NCBI RefSeq assembly: GCF_029893635.1
Contig: NZ_JARXYR010000002.1
Location: 4,625,001-4,689,000, forward strand
From: Variovorax sp. TBS-050B
Lineage (GTDB): Bacteria > Pseudomonadota > Gammaproteobacteria > Burkholderiales > Burkholderiaceae_C
Length of the DNA: 64,000 nucleotides
Direction: 5' to 3'
Part shown: positions 25,673 to 36,593 of the stretch, in pieces
How positions within the stretch are numbered: position 1 is the stretch's first letter
Layout: every line of letters begins with the position of its first letter
Made by a program: the position numbers and the translations under genes
Notes under the pieces: generated by a model
Seen by the model: only the letters and a program-made list of their open reading frames with translations
Told to the model about the DNA's origin: nothing
The model's database searches: none

Positions 25673-26827
25673 ATGAGCAAGATACGTGTCGCAATCGTCG
25701 GTGTGGGCAACTGCGCCTCCTCGCTGGTGCAGGGTGTGCACTTCTATGGCAACGCCCAGGGCACCGACTTCATCCCGGGCCTGATGCATCCCGACCTCGC
25801 CGGCTACCGCCCCTCGGACATCGAGTTCAGCGCGGCCTTCGACGTGCATGCGAGCAAGGTGGGCCGCGACCTCGGCGAGGCCATCTACGAGGAACCCAAC
25901 AACACGATCCGCTTCGCCGAGGTGCCGAAGCTCGGCGTGACGGTGCACCGCGGCCCGACGCACGACGGCGTCGGCACCTACCTCAAGGGCGTGGTGCCGC
26001 TCTCGCCCGCGAAGGCGCAGAACGTGGCGAAGATCCTGAAGGAGACGAAGACCGACGTGGTCGTCTCGTACCTGCCGGTGGGCTCCCAGAAGGCGACCGA
26101 GTGGTATGCCGAGCAGGTGCTCGAGGCCGGCTGCGCCTTCATCAACTGCGTGCCGGTGTTCATCGCCTCGAAGCCCGAATGGGAGCGCCGCTTCGCCGAA
26201 CGCGGGCTGCCGATCATCGGCGACGACATCAAGTCGCAGGTGGGGGCGACCATCGTGCACCGCATCCTGACCGACCTCTTCCGCAAGCGCGGCGTGCGGC
26301 TCGACCGCACCTACCAGCTCAACTTCGGCGGCAACACCGACTTTCTCAACATGCTGGAGCGCGAGCGCCTGCAGTCGAAGAAGATCTCGAAGACGCAGGC
26401 CGTCACGAGCCAGCTCGGCCATCCGATGAAGGTGTCCGACGTGCACGTGGGGCCGAGCGACCACGTGCCCTGGCTCGCCGACCGCAAGTGGTGCTACATC
26501 CGCATGGAGGGCACCACCTTCGGCAACGTGCCGCTGCACTGCGAGGTGAAGCTCGAGGTCTGGGATTCGCCCAACTCGGCCGGCGTGGTGATCGACGCGG
26601 TGCGCTGCGCCAAGCTCGCGCTCGACCGCGGCGTGGGCGGTGCGGTGCTGGCGCCGTCGAGCTACTTCATGAAGTCGCCGCCGCAGCAGTTCACCGACGA
26701 CGAGGCGCGCGAACTGGTCGAAGCCTTCATCCGCGGCGATGCGGAGGCCACCGCACCGCCCGAATCCAGACCGCGCGCGCACAAGCCCGCCGTCCGCCAC
26801 GCCGCCGCCAGGAGCAAGCTCGCATGA
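25673..26827 (+). CDS. Inositol-3-phosphate synthase family protein
   Basis: A 384-residue NAD-dependent enzyme of the myo-inositol-1-phosphate synthase family, in the shorter prokaryotic form. The landmarks are [74 protein letters not shown] and [16 protein letters not shown], which carry the cofactor and active-site residues. It converts glucose-6-phosphate to inositol phosphate. This is uncommon in Betaproteobacteria and suggests that an inositol-containing glycoconjugate or solute is made here. Its last four bases overlap the next gene (ATGA). Confidence 0.9.
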   Translation: MSKIRVAIVGVGNCASSLVQGVHFYGNAQGTDFIPGLMHPDLAGYRPSDIEFSAAFDVHASKVGRDLGEAIYEEPNNTIRFAEVPKLGVTVHRGPTHDGVGTYLKGVVPLSPAKAQNVAKILKETKTDVVVSYLPVGSQKATEWYAEQVLEAGCAFINCVPVFIASKPEWERRFAERGLPIIGDDIKSQVGATIVHRILTDLFRKRGVRLDRTYQLNFGGNTDFLNMLERERLQSKKISKTQAVTSQLGHPMKVSDVHVGPSDHVPWLADRKWCYIRMEGTTFGNVPLHCEVKLEVWDSPNSAGVVIDAVRCAKLALDRGVGGAVLAPSSYFMKSPPQQFTDDEARELVEAFIRGDAEATAPPESRPRAHKPAVRHAAARSKLA

Positions 26828-27698
26828 TCGAAGCCGTCAAGTTCTGGAACGAGCCCAACAACAAGTCGCACTGGGACCTCGAGCTCGACCCCGACTGGTC
26901 GGCCTATGCGCAGATGGTGAAGCTGGCCTCCGCCGCGGTGCGGGCCGAGAACGCGGGGCTGACGCAGGTGCTCGGCGGCATCTCGCCGATCGACGCGCAC
27001 TTCATGGCGGGGCTGCGCGACCGCGGCGTGCTCGACGGGCTCGATGCGGTCGCGGTGCACGGCTTCCCGCTGGACTGGAACAACTGGCTGATCCACGAAT
27101 GGCCGCAGCGCATCGCCGAGATCGAGGCCGTGACGCACCTGCCGGTGTGGGTGACCGAGGTCGGCGTGTCGACCTTCGGCGCCGAGGAGGTGCAGGAGTT
27201 CGGCCTGCGCCGCACGGCCGAGCTGCTGATCGGCCGCGTGCCGCGCATCTTCTGGTACTCGCTCTACGACCTGCCGCAGGCCTGGCCCGCCACCACGCGG
27301 CACCGCGAGGCAGAGGGGTCGAGCTACTACCGGCACTTCCACATGGGCCTGCTGCGCGAGGACGGCACGCCCAAGATCGCCTGCGAGCAGTTCGCGGCCT
27401 ACACGCCCGCGATGGGCATCTGCCAGTGGTTCCACTTCGAGGACCACCGCCTCGACGACGCGGTGCGCTGGCTCGAGCGCCTGGGCGTGCGCCAGCTGCG
27501 CACCGGCCTGAGCTGGGCCGACAGCTTCCGCCCCGGTGCCGACGAATGGTTCGACCGCCAGATGCGCGCGCTGGAGGACTTCGACGTGACGCTGACCTTC
27601 TGCTTCACGCCCGAGCACCGCGGCATCGCGCCGCACCACACCAGCCCGCCGCAGCAGCCGGAGGAGTTCGCCGAGTTCTGCGCGCGGACGGTGCGGCG

Positions 27699-28751
<1,053 letters not shown>

Positions 28752-28798
28752 GTTGTTCTCCTTTTGTTCCTTGGTTGTTCCTGGCTGTCCGTTTCGTC

Positions 28799-30184
28799 TC
28801 ACCGCCCGATGGCCAGATAGTCGAAGCCCTGCGAGCGGATGTCCGGGTCGTAGAGGTTCCGTCCGTCGAAGATCAGCGGCTGCCGCAGCACCGTCTTCAG
28901 CGCGCTGAAGTTCGGGCTCTTGAAGGCCTTCCAGTCGGTGAGGATCACGAGCGCGTCGGCGTCCTCCGCCGCCTGCATCGGGTTGTCGACGTAGCGCAGC
29001 CGCGCCACGAGCTCGGGCATGCCGTCGAGGTCGCCCGCGAGCACCTTGCGCGCCTCGGCGATCGCGACCGGATCGTGCGCGACCACCTCGGCGCCGCGCA
29101 CCAGCAGCGCCTTGATGACGATGCGGCTCGGCGCCTCGCGCATGTCGTCGGTGTCGGGCTTGAAGGCCAGGCCCCAGACGCCGAAGCGGCGCCCGCGCAG
29201 GTCCTCGCCGAAGCGGCGCACGATCTTCTCGACCAGCACGAGCTTCTGCGCGTCGTTGACGGCGCGCACGGCTTCGAGCACCTGCAGCCGCTGGCCGTGG
29301 GTGGCGGCCGTGTGGACCAGCGCCTGCACGTCCTTCGGAAAGCAGCTGCCGCCGTAGCCGAGGCCCGCGTAGAGGAAGCTGTAGCCGATGCGCGGATCGG
29401 AGCCCACGCCGCGGCGCACCTGCTCGATGTCCACGCCCACCTTCTCCGCGAGGTTGGCGAGCTCGTTCATGAAGCTGATGCGCGTGGCGAGCATCGCGTT
29501 GGCCGCGTACTTGGTGAACTCGGCCGCCTTCACGTCCATGTGGATCATGCGGTCGCGCTGGCGGTTGAAGGGCGCGTAGAGCCGGGTCATGATCTCGCGC
29601 GCCTGCCGCCCCGGCTCGCCGGGCTCGGTGCCGACGACGATGCGGTCCGGCCGCATGAAGTCGTCGACCGCCGCGCCCTCCTTCAGGAACTCGGGGTTCG
29701 AGACGATGGTGACGGGAATGCCCTGCAGGCCGCTGCCGGCCGCGTGGTCGCCGTCGGCGCGCCGCTGCGACAGCTCTTCCTCGATGGCCGCGCGCAGCTT
29801 GCCCGCGGTGCCCACCGGCACGGTGGACTTCTCCACCACCACCTTGAAGCCCTGCATGTGCCGCCCGATGCTGCGGCCCGCGGCCAGCACGTACTGCAGG
29901 TCGGCGCTGCCGTCCTCGCCGGGCGGCGTGCCGGCCGCGATGAAGATCAGGTCGCCATGGTGCACCGCGCGCGCCACGTCGGTGGTGAAGTCCAGCCGCC
30001 CCATACGCACGTTGCGCTCGATGAGCTGCGGCAGCCCCTCCTCGTGGATCGGCACGCCGCCCGAGCGGAGGATGTCGACCTTGCGTTCGTCGACGTCGAA
30101 GCAGATGACTTCGTTGCCGATCTCCGCGAGGCAGCTGCCCGTGACGAGACCCACGTAGCCGGTACCGAGGACTGAGATTTTCAT
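28799..30184 (-). CDS. ugd: UDP-glucose 6-dehydrogenase
   Basis: A 461-residue enzyme that oxidises UDP-glucose to UDP-glucuronate in two NAD-dependent steps. The Rossmann loop is [19 protein letters not shown]. The active-site Cys is in [18 protein letters not shown], and the C-terminal domain has [16 protein letters not shown] and the [10 protein letters not shown] ending. The length fits the family. It starts at 30184 and is followed by the UDP-xylose synthase gene after 47 bp, so the two form a UDP-xylose supply operon for the glycosyltransferase cluster. Confidence 0.95.
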   Translation of the reverse strand: MKISVLGTGYVGLVTGSCLAEIGNEVICFDVDERKVDILRSGGVPIHEEGLPQLIERNVRMGRLDFTTDVARAVHHGDLIFIAAGTPPGEDGSADLQYVLAAGRSIGRHMQGFKVVVEKSTVPVGTAGKLRAAIEEELSQRRADGDHAAGSGLQGIPVTIVSNPEFLKEGAAVDDFMRPDRIVVGTEPGEPGRQAREIMTRLYAPFNRQRDRMIHMDVKAAEFTKYAANAMLATRISFMNELANLAEKVGVDIEQVRRGVGSDPRIGYSFLYAGLGYGGSCFPKDVQALVHTAATHGQRLQVLEAVRAVNDAQKLVLVEKIVRRFGEDLRGRRFGVWGLAFKPDTDDMREAPSRIVIKALLVRGAEVVAHDPVAIAEARKVLAGDLDGMPELVARLRYVDNPMQAAEDADALVILTDWKAFKSPNFSALKTVLRQPLIFDGRNLYDPDIRSQGFDYLAIGR

Positions 30185-30332
30185 GGAGGCGTGAGAGAGA
30201 GGAGGTGAAGCGGGATGGCGTGTGTGTCAGCGTTGAAAAAACCTAGCAGAAATTTTTCAGCGAAGGAACAGGACAGCGCCGTGGCGCGCCGCGGACTGCA
30301 TTGATGAGCGGGAACCGCGCCACACTCGCGCC

Positions 30333-30863
30333 ATGACGACCTGGACACCCAACTTCAACTGGATCACGCACCAGCTCGCCGTGGGCGGCAGCTTTCCCTC
30401 GGAGCGCGCCGAAGAGCTCGCGAGCGCGCACGGCATCCGCGCGGTGATCGACCTGCGCGAGGAAGGCAAGGACGACGAGGCCGTGCTGCAGCGGCACGGC
30501 ATCACCCTGCTGCACCTGCCGACGGAAGACATGTGCGGTGTGGATGCGGCCCAGCTCGAAGACGGGGTGGTGTTCGCCAACGCCTCGCTCGACCGCGGCG
30601 AGCGCCTGCTCATCCATTGCGAGCACGGCATCGGCCGCTCGGCCACGCTCGCGCTCTGCGTGATGGTGTCGCGCGGCGAGGCGCCGCTCGATGCGCTCGA
30701 ACGCATGAAGACGCAGCGCGCGCTGGTCTCGCCCTCGCCGGCACAGTTCGCATGCTGGAGCGGCTGGCTCGCACGCCACCGCGAACAGCGCGGCGCCGCC
30801 TGGGCGCTTCCCGACTTCGATGCCTTCCAGGCCATCGCCTACCGCCACCTGCAGTCCGGCTGA
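30333..30863 (+). CDS. Dual-specificity protein-phosphatase-like enzyme
   Basis: A 176-residue protein with the Cys-dependent phosphatase P-loop HCEHGIGRSAT (HCxxGxxRS/T) and an upstream general-acid candidate Asp in LPTEDMCGVD. AVIDLREEGKDDEAV is typical of DSP/PTP domains. The TGATG at 30861 overlaps the next gene, so the two proteins are translationally coupled and probably act together. The substrate could be a phosphoprotein or a phospho-sugar or nucleotide made by the partner. Confidence 0.88.
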   Translation: MTTWTPNFNWITHQLAVGGSFPSERAEELASAHGIRAVIDLREEGKDDEAVLQRHGITLLHLPTEDMCGVDAAQLEDGVVFANASLDRGERLLIHCEHGIGRSATLALCVMVSRGEAPLDALERMKTQRALVSPSPAQFACWSGWLARHREQRGAAWALPDFDAFQAIAYRHLQSG

Positions 30864-32620
30864 TGCTCGTCTACGGCGACGCCACGCGGCGCGAGGCCGT
30901 CGCGCACAAGCTCGCGCGGCTGCGCGGGCAGCTCGCGGCCGCGCGGGACCTGCCGCCGGGCGTGGGGCGACATGCCCTGCTGGTGGATGCGCTGATCGAA
31001 GCCGGCGAGATCGCGCAGGGCATCGCCGATGCGCGTTTCGCGGCCGCCGGGCGGCGCGACGGGCGCTGGCCCGACGCCGAGGCCGCGATGGCCCTCACCT
31101 GCGCGATGGCCCGGCGCTGCGCGCGCTCCTGGCAGCGCGGATTCGCCGACCTGCCGGCCGACGAGGAAGCGCGCGTCGAAGCGAGCGCATCGCGGCTTCC
31201 GGCCATCGAGCTCGAAGTGAAGCAGCCGGAGGGCTACGCCTTCTACGCGCTGTACCCCGAAGCCTTCTTCGCGGCGGCGCAGCAGCTCGGCGGGCCGCCA
31301 TGGCGCGTGATCGGCCTGCGCAGCATCGGCACCAGCCTGGCCGCGATGGTGGCGGCCGCGCTCGGCGACGACGCGCCGCTGACGCTGCGGCCCATCGGCC
31401 ATCCCTTCGACCGCCGCGTCGCGTGGCAGCACGGCGCGCTCGCGATGGCCGGCGCGCGGCATGCGGTGGTCGACGAAGGCCCCGGTCTCTCTGGCTCGTC
31501 GGTGGCGGGCGTGGTGCGGCAGCTGCGCGCCGAAGGCGTGGCGCCCGCGCGCATCCACCTGTTCCCCGGCCACGGCAACGGCCCCGGCGCACAGGCCGGC
31601 GACGCGACGCGCGCGCTCTGGGCCGAGACCGCCTCGCACGTCGTCGGCTTCGATGCGCTGATCCTGCATGCGCGCGAACCGGTGCATCGGCTGCGCACCT
31701 GGGTCGAGGAGATCGTCGGGCCGCTGCGCGCGCCGCTGCAGGAGATCACGGGCGGCGGATGGCGCGCCGCCCACGGTGCGCGCGATGCCGGCGCGCTGCC
31801 CGCGCATCCCTGGCAGGAGCGCCGCAAGTTCCTCGCGCACGCGGCCGCGGGCACATGGCTGGTGAAGTTCATCGGCCTCGGGGATGCGGCGCGGCAGCGC
31901 CACGCCTGCGCGCGGCAGCTCGCGGCAGCGGGTTTCTCGCCCTCGGTGGCGGGCCTCTGCCATGGCTTCATCGTCGAGCGCTGGCACGGGGAACTGGCGC
32001 CGCTGTCGCCGGCGCGGCTCGGCGAGCCGGCGCTGCGCGCGCGGCTGGTGGCACGGCTCGCGGACTACATCGCCTTTCGTGCGCGTGCTTTCGCGCTGCC
32101 GGACCAGCCCGGCGCGTCGCTGCAGGCACTGCACGAGGCCGGCCGGCACAACGCCGCCGAGGCGCTCGGCGAAGCGGTCGGCGCGCAGGCATGGGTCCGC
32201 CATGCGCGCGAGGCGGCGCGCATGCAGCCGCGGGTGCGTGCGGTGCGCACCGACAACCGCATGCATGCCTGGGAATGGCTCGACGACGGCGAACGCCTGC
32301 TGAAGACCGATGCGGTGGACCACCATGCGGGCCACGACCTCGTCGGATGCCAGGACGCCGCCTGGGACGTGGCGGGCGCCGCGGCCGAGTTCGGCCTCTC
32401 GGACGGCGAGCAGCGCGAACTGCTCGACGACCTCGCGCGGCGCGGCTGCGCGGTCGACGCGGAACTCGCGGCCTTCTACCTGCCGGCCTACCTCGGGTTC
32501 CAGCTCGGCCACTTCAGCCTCGCGGCGCAGGACGCGCCGGCATCCGAAAGCGCGCGCCTTTCACGCGAGGCCGGGCGCTATGCCCGCCTGCTGCAACGCC
32601 GGCTCGCGGGCGCCGGCTGA
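30863..32620 (+). CDS. Phosphoribosyltransferase-like/kinase-like fusion protein of unknown function
   Basis: A 585-residue protein, not assigned to a named family. Around residues 202-213 is VVDEGPGLSGSS, which matches the PRPP loop of type I phosphoribosyltransferases (acidic pair then GxxGSS/T). The N-terminal 200 residues include LEVKQPEGYAFYALYPEAF. The C-terminal half (from about residue 310) reads like an aminoglycoside/choline-kinase fold: KFLAHAAAGTWLVKFIGLG (a possible ATP-binding Lys), HGFIVERWHGELAPLSP, and late acidic motifs LLKTDAVDHHAGHDLVGCQDAAWDVAGA (read in two parts) resembling the metal-binding Asp region. It begins at the TGATG overlap with the phosphatase gene. Confidence 0.7.
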   Translation: MLVYGDATRREAVAHKLARLRGQLAAARDLPPGVGRHALLVDALIEAGEIAQGIADARFAAAGRRDGRWPDAEAAMALTCAMARRCARSWQRGFADLPADEEARVEASASRLPAIELEVKQPEGYAFYALYPEAFFAAAQQLGGPPWRVIGLRSIGTSLAAMVAAALGDDAPLTLRPIGHPFDRRVAWQHGALAMAGARHAVVDEGPGLSGSSVAGVVRQLRAEGVAPARIHLFPGHGNGPGAQAGDATRALWAETASHVVGFDALILHAREPVHRLRTWVEEIVGPLRAPLQEITGGGWRAAHGARDAGALPAHPWQERRKFLAHAAAGTWLVKFIGLGDAARQRHACARQLAAAGFSPSVAGLCHGFIVERWHGELAPLSPARLGEPALRARLVARLADYIAFRARAFALPDQPGASLQALHEAGRHNAAEALGEAVGAQAWVRHAREAARMQPRVRAVRTDNRMHAWEWLDDGERLLKTDAVDHHAGHDLVGCQDAAWDVAGAAAEFGLSDGEQRELLDDLARRGCAVDAELAAFYLPAYLGFQLGHFSLAAQDAPASESARLSREAGRYARLLQRRLAGAG

Positions 32621-32816
32621 TCGCCCGTCGTCCGCGTGCGAACCAAAGCGTTCAGCGCCGCGGCCGCGCCGCCGCCGCCCGCGGACCGCATGTAGTCTGC
32701 GCTCGCGCTCCACACGAGAAACGCTCCTACGCGGCGCGGCCCGCGGCAACGCGAATCTGCCGCCAGGGTGAACAACACTGGCTCGACAACCTTTTTTTCT
32801 CGTGGGTGCGAGTTGG

Positions 32817-32848
32817 GCGGCGGCCGTGACGGTCGCCGCTCCTTTTTT
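32817..32848 (+). terminator. Terminator-like hairpin in front of the ZIP gene
   Basis: Two 10-base arms (32817-32826 and 32830-32839) pair fully, counting one G-T wobble, around a 3-base loop, and six T residues follow. It may end the phosphatase/kinase transcript. Because it finishes only 23 bp before the ZIP start codon, it may equally be a leader attenuator. The remaining bases from 32621 hold no convincing gene. Confidence 0.65.
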
Positions 32849-32871
32849 GCGGGCACTTTTCTGGTTTCAAG

Positions 32872-33777
32872 ATGACGACTCTCGAACTGCTGTTCGCGCG
32901 CGCCGGCCGCCGGCGCTCCTGGCGCCGGATGATCGGCTTCTGCATCGTCACGGCCGGCCTCGCCTTCCTGGTGCTGCAGGCGATCGAAGCCGTGGCCACG
33001 GGCGATGCCCGCGTGCGCGGCGCGCTGCTCGGCGGCAGCCTGGCCGCGCTGGCGACGGCCCTCGGCACGCTGCCGGTGCTGCTGTCGCACCAGTTCTCCC
33101 AACGCAGCTTCGACAGCATGCTCGGCTTCGGCGCGGGCGTGATGCTCGCGGCCACCTCCTTCTCGCTCGTGATCCCCGCGCTCGATGCGGCGCAGACGCA
33201 GGGCTTCGGCGCCTGGGGCGCGGGCGGCATCGTCGGCGCGGGCGTGCTGCTGGGCGCCGCGCTGCTGCTCGCGATCGACCGGCTCGTGCCGCACGAGCAT
33301 TTCATCAAGGGGCACGAGGGGCCGAAGGCCGTCAAGCTCAAGCGCGTGTGGCTGTTCGTGCTCGCGATCGCGCTGCACAACCTGCCCGAGGGCCTGGCGA
33401 TCGGCGTGGCCTTCGCGGGCTCCGACCCGGTGGCGGCCACCGCGCTGGCCACCGGCATTTCGATCCAGGACGTGCCCGAGGGCATGGTGGTGGCGCTCGC
33501 GCTGCGCGGCGTGGGCTACGGCCGGCTGCTGTCCGCGGGCCTGGGCGTGGCCTCGGGGCTGGTCGAGCCCGCGATGGCGGTGCTCGGCGCGACGGTGGTC
33601 ACGCTGACTGCGAGCCTGCTGCCCTGGGGCCTCGCGCTCGCGGCCGGTGCGATGCTGTTCGTCATCAGCCACGAGATCATTCCCGAATCGCACCGGCAGG
33701 GACACGAGGCCTTCGCGACCGGCGGGCTGATGCTCGGCTTCGTCGTGATGATGGTGCTCGACACGGCGCTGGGCTGA
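32872..33777 (+). CDS. ZIP family metal transporter
   Basis: A 301-residue inner-membrane protein with eight predicted hydrophobic segments. The metal-binding signatures of ZIP transporters are present: ALHNLPEGLAIGVAFAG in TM4, GISIQDVPEGMVVALALRG in TM5 and FVISHEIIPESHRQGHE in the next segment. The cytoplasmic loop DRLVPHEHFIKGHEG adds further His residues. It probably imports zinc, manganese or iron. The ribosome site is weak and a terminator-like hairpin lies just upstream. It is followed after 14 bp by a small gene with a good ribosome site. Confidence 0.93.
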   Translation: MTTLELLFARAGRRRSWRRMIGFCIVTAGLAFLVLQAIEAVATGDARVRGALLGGSLAALATALGTLPVLLSHQFSQRSFDSMLGFGAGVMLAATSFSLVIPALDAAQTQGFGAWGAGGIVGAGVLLGAALLLAIDRLVPHEHFIKGHEGPKAVKLKRVWLFVLAIALHNLPEGLAIGVAFAGSDPVAATALATGISIQDVPEGMVVALALRGVGYGRLLSAGLGVASGLVEPAMAVLGATVVTLTASLLPWGLALAAGAMLFVISHEIIPESHRQGHEAFATGGLMLGFVVMMVLDTALG

Positions 33778-33791
33778 ACCGGAGGACGGCC

Positions 33792-34058
33792 ATGACCGCA
33801 CTGGACCTGCTGAACCTCGACGTGCTGCTGGCGCGCAGCGTGCTGCTGCGGGCCGACTACATGTCGGTGCAGCGCCGCATCCGCGACGCGATCACGCGCG
33901 AGCGCGAGACGGGCGACGTGGAGGACGGCGCCTCGGAGTACGACTTCGACGAACTCGTCGCCGCGATGAGCCGCTCGCTCTCGGCCGATGCGCGCTACCT
34001 CTGCACCCTGTCGCTGATCGTGCGGCGGATCATCGAGCAGGCGCGCGCCGCGGCCTGA
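33792..34058 (+). CDS. Small protein of unknown function
   Basis: An 88-residue mostly helical protein (MTALDLLNLDVLLARSVLLRADYMSVQRRIRDAI...) with an acidic middle and a Leu/Ile-rich end. GGAGG precedes the ATG at 33792. It lies 14 bp after the ZIP gene and is probably co-transcribed with it. No family is recognised. Confidence 0.65.
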   Translation: MTALDLLNLDVLLARSVLLRADYMSVQRRIRDAITRERETGDVEDGASEYDFDELVAAMSRSLSADARYLCTLSLIVRRIIEQARAAA

Positions 34059-34065
34059 AGCGCGC

Positions 34066-34545
34066 TCAGCCGCCGCCCCCCAGCGCGGGCTTGGCGATCA
34101 TGAGCCAGAAGAGCGCGAGGAAGAGAAAGAACGCCGGCACGCCGAGCGCCACCCACCACTTGAAGAACAGCCAGTAGCGCGGCGGCAGCGCCGTGCCGTC
34201 GCGTGCGGCCTCCGCCGCGAGGTCGCGCAGCCGCATCTGCAGCCACACTACCGGCAGCCAGCAGGCGATGGCGAGCGCATAGCAGATCAGCGAGGCCTCG
34301 ATCCACGGCGTGGAGAGCGGCAGGCCCATGCGATGCACGAGCATGAAGCCCGTGAGCGGCTGCAGCACGGCGGTGGTGGCGGTGAAGAGCCAGTCGGCGC
34401 GCACCACCATGCGGGCCACCACCGCCACCGCGCGCACGTCGCGCGACAGGGTGGTGGCGAGCAAGTAGAAGGCCGATCCGATCCCGGTGCCGAACAGCAG
34501 CGTGGACGAGATCACATGCAGGTATTTCAGGACGAGGTATTCCAT
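34066..34545 (-). CDS. DUF2269-like integral membrane protein
   Basis: A 159-residue protein with four predicted membrane helices. It begins MEYLVLKYLHVISSTLLFGTGIGSAFYLLA, which matches the conserved start of DUF2269 proteins (a His and a Gly-rich first helix). It ends with a hydrophobic GVPAFFLFLALFWLMIAKP. The function is unknown. The ATG at 34545 lies inside the last codons of the upstream SDR-DoxX gene (19-bp overlap), and homologues of the pair are often neighbours. Confidence 0.85.
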   Translation of the reverse strand: MEYLVLKYLHVISSTLLFGTGIGSAFYLLATTLSRDVRAVAVVARMVVRADWLFTATTAVLQPLTGFMLVHRMGLPLSTPWIEASLICYALAIACWLPVVWLQMRLRDLAAEAARDGTALPPRYWLFFKWWVALGVPAFFLFLALFWLMIAKPALGGGG

Positions 34546-35873
34546 CGGTGGCGTGTCTCCTTGGGTCGGACCGGCGGCTCCATGCACCACAGCAGCAGGA
34601 TGGCCGCGGCCATCGGCAGGTTCTTGGACAAGGGGCCGAACGGATGCAGCCAGAACTCGGGCATCGCCCAGGTGATGGCCGCGGTGTAGAAGGCCATGAG
34701 CCCGAGCTGCAGCGGCCACAGCAGGCGGGCGCGCCAGGCGGCCGACAGCGCGATCGTGCCGATGCCGAGTGCCAGGTCGAACAGCGCGGCGCCGTTCAGC
34801 AGCCATTCGGCGAGCGGGCCCTCGGCGCCCACGCGCGCGAGCAGCGCCAGGCTCTGGTCGCGCGGATAGAGCCCGATCGAGACGACGAAGGTCCAGATCC
34901 ACACCAGCGCCACCGACCAGCGCAAAAGCGGCAGCATCCAGCGCAGCCACGCGCCACGGCGCAGCGCTTCCGCGCCCTGCGCAGGCACGAAGGCACGGTG
35001 CGAACGCGGTGCGCGGCCGAGCCACTGCGTGAAGTCGTCGGCCGGCGCGGCATTGCCGTCGAGCAGCATGCCGGCGGTTTCGGCATCGAGGAAGCTGCCC
35101 TTCCAGTGCCCTGCGATCCGCGCCGCGAAGCGGAACAGCCCCTCGGGCAGCGGCAGCACCCAGGCGCGGCGCGCATGGCCGAGCTGGCGGCGCAGGTCGA
35201 ACAGGTAGTCGTCGAAGCGCACCGGCGCCGGACCGACGAAGGCGATGGTGCGGCTGCGCGCGGGCCGCGCCTCGGCCAGCGCCACCACGCCCGCCACCAC
35301 GTCGTGCAGATGCACCGGCTGCAGCGGCTGGCGCCCGCCGCCCGGCAGCGCGAGCAGCGGCATCACGGCCAGCATGGCGAAGAGCTGCGCGCTCGCGCCT
35401 TCGTCGCCCCACACCAGCGAAGGCTGAACGATCGCCGATGCGACGCGGCACTGCCGCAGGTGCCGGTCGGCCTCGCCCTTGCTGCGGTGGTAGGCGCTGC
35501 GCGCATCGACCGCGGCGCCGAGGGCGGAGACCTGGATGACGAGCGCGACGCCCGCCGCCGCGCAGGCATCGAAGAGCTGCACGGGCGCGCGATGGTGAAC
35601 GGCATCGAACTCGCCAGCCGCGCGCTCGCGCAGCACGCCCGCCGCATTCACCACCACGTCGCCGGCACGCAGGTGCGCGGCCCAGAACGAGGCCGGCGGC
35701 ACCTGCATCAGGTCGGCGGCGAGCCATGCGGTGTGCGCCTGCGGCCAGGTGGCTTCGGCGGATGCCCGCACCGGGTCGCGCGCGGTGCAGAGCAGCGACG
35801 TGCCGCGTTCGGCGAAGGCTTCGGCGAATGCGCGGCCGAGAAAACCGGAAGCGCCGACGATCACCACCCGCAT
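34527..35873 (-). CDS. SDR-type NAD(P)-binding protein fused to a DoxX-like membrane domain
   Basis: A 448-residue fusion. The N-terminal 300 residues are an atypical SDR with the loop MRVVIVGASGFLGRAFAEAF, VVVNAAGVLRER, and SALGAAVDARSAYHRSKGEAD (Tyr-x-x-x-Lys as YHRSK). The C-terminal 150 residues contain four hydrophobic segments (LRWSVALVWIWTFVVSIGLYP, LLNGAALFDLALGIGTIAL and others) of the DoxX-like type. It may act on a quinone or lipid at the inner membrane. It overlaps the DUF2269-like gene. Confidence 0.85.
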   Translation of the reverse strand: MRVVIVGASGFLGRAFAEAFAERGTSLLCTARDPVRASAEATWPQAHTAWLAADLMQVPPASFWAAHLRAGDVVVNAAGVLRERAAGEFDAVHHRAPVQLFDACAAAGVALVIQVSALGAAVDARSAYHRSKGEADRHLRQCRVASAIVQPSLVWGDEGASAQLFAMLAVMPLLALPGGGRQPLQPVHLHDVVAGVVALAEARPARSRTIAFVGPAPVRFDDYLFDLRRQLGHARRAWVLPLPEGLFRFAARIAGHWKGSFLDAETAGMLLDGNAAPADDFTQWLGRAPRSHRAFVPAQGAEALRRGAWLRWMLPLLRWSVALVWIWTFVVSIGLYPRDQSLALLARVGAEGPLAEWLLNGAALFDLALGIGTIALSAAWRARLLWPLQLGLMAFYTAAITWAMPEFWLHPFGPLSKNLPMAAAILLLWCMEPPVRPKETRHRWNTSS

Positions 35874-35902
35874 CGCGCGCCCTCCTCTTCCGTGCCGCCG
35901 CC

Positions 35903-36439
35903 TCAGCGCCGCGCCGGGCGGTTGGCCACCGCGCAACCGAGCGCGAGGCCGAGCGCGAAACTGGCGTAGACCGCCACCATCGCGGTGCGCGAGAGGTGAT
36001 GCTCGAAGCCGGGCTTCAGGCGCCGCGGCGTGGCGAGGTAGTCCACCGCGCAGGCGGTCGCCGCCGCCACGCCCGCGCCGGACAGCGCAGCCGGCACCGA
36101 CTGCGCCGGCCGCCGGTTGGCATGCAGCCAGGCGTAGAGCACGGCCCAGAAGGTCGCGGAGCCGTGGTGGATGACATAGCCGAGCAGCGTATGGCGCAGC
36201 GACGGCGATCTCTGGAACAGCGCCTTGCGGTCCCACACCCAGTGGCTGATCGCGTTGGTCGGCGCGCTCGAACTGCCGGCCTCGTAGCGCCCGCAGACCG
36301 AGAGCGCGATGGTCGAGGCCACGCTCGCGAAGGCGCCCGCGATCAGGCCGGTCCGCAGCGCCGATCGCGTGGTGGTGTCTGCCGTGCCGGGCGGCGCGGC
36401 TTGCGGGTGGTGGTCGTCGTTTTCTGTGTTCGTTGGCAT
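35903..36439 (-). CDS. Integral membrane protein of unknown function
   Basis: A 178-residue protein: a hydrophilic N-terminal 35 residues (MPTNTENDDHHPQAAPPG...), then ALRTGLIAGAFASVASTIALSV, a loop, LLGYVIHHGSATFWAVLYAWLH, SGAGVAAATACAVDYLA and TAMVAVYASFALGLALG, giving about four membrane helices. No family is recognised and the ribosome site is weak. It lies 29 bp upstream of the SDR-DoxX gene and may be co-transcribed with it. Confidence 0.65.
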   Translation of the reverse strand: MPTNTENDDHHPQAAPPGTADTTTRSALRTGLIAGAFASVASTIALSVCGRYEAGSSSAPTNAISHWVWDRKALFQRSPSLRHTLLGYVIHHGSATFWAVLYAWLHANRRPAQSVPAALSGAGVAAATACAVDYLATPRRLKPGFEHHLSRTAMVAVYASFALGLALGCAVANRPARR

Positions 36440-36593
36440 GCGCGGAGCTTGGCCGCTCCCGTGCGGTGCGCGCGTGCGACGCGGAGCACGGCGGCGTAGG
36501 CTGGTGTCGCCAGCGCGCCGAGCCGCTGTCCGACACCTCGCGGCCGGTTGCGGGCGCAGCGTCGGTGCATTGCATGGAAAGGGTGAACCGAGC

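Noticed and set aside
32621..32871. A manganese (yybP-ykoY) riboswitch before the ZIP gene
   Set aside because: The conserved core of that riboswitch is not found; only a terminator-like hairpin is present.
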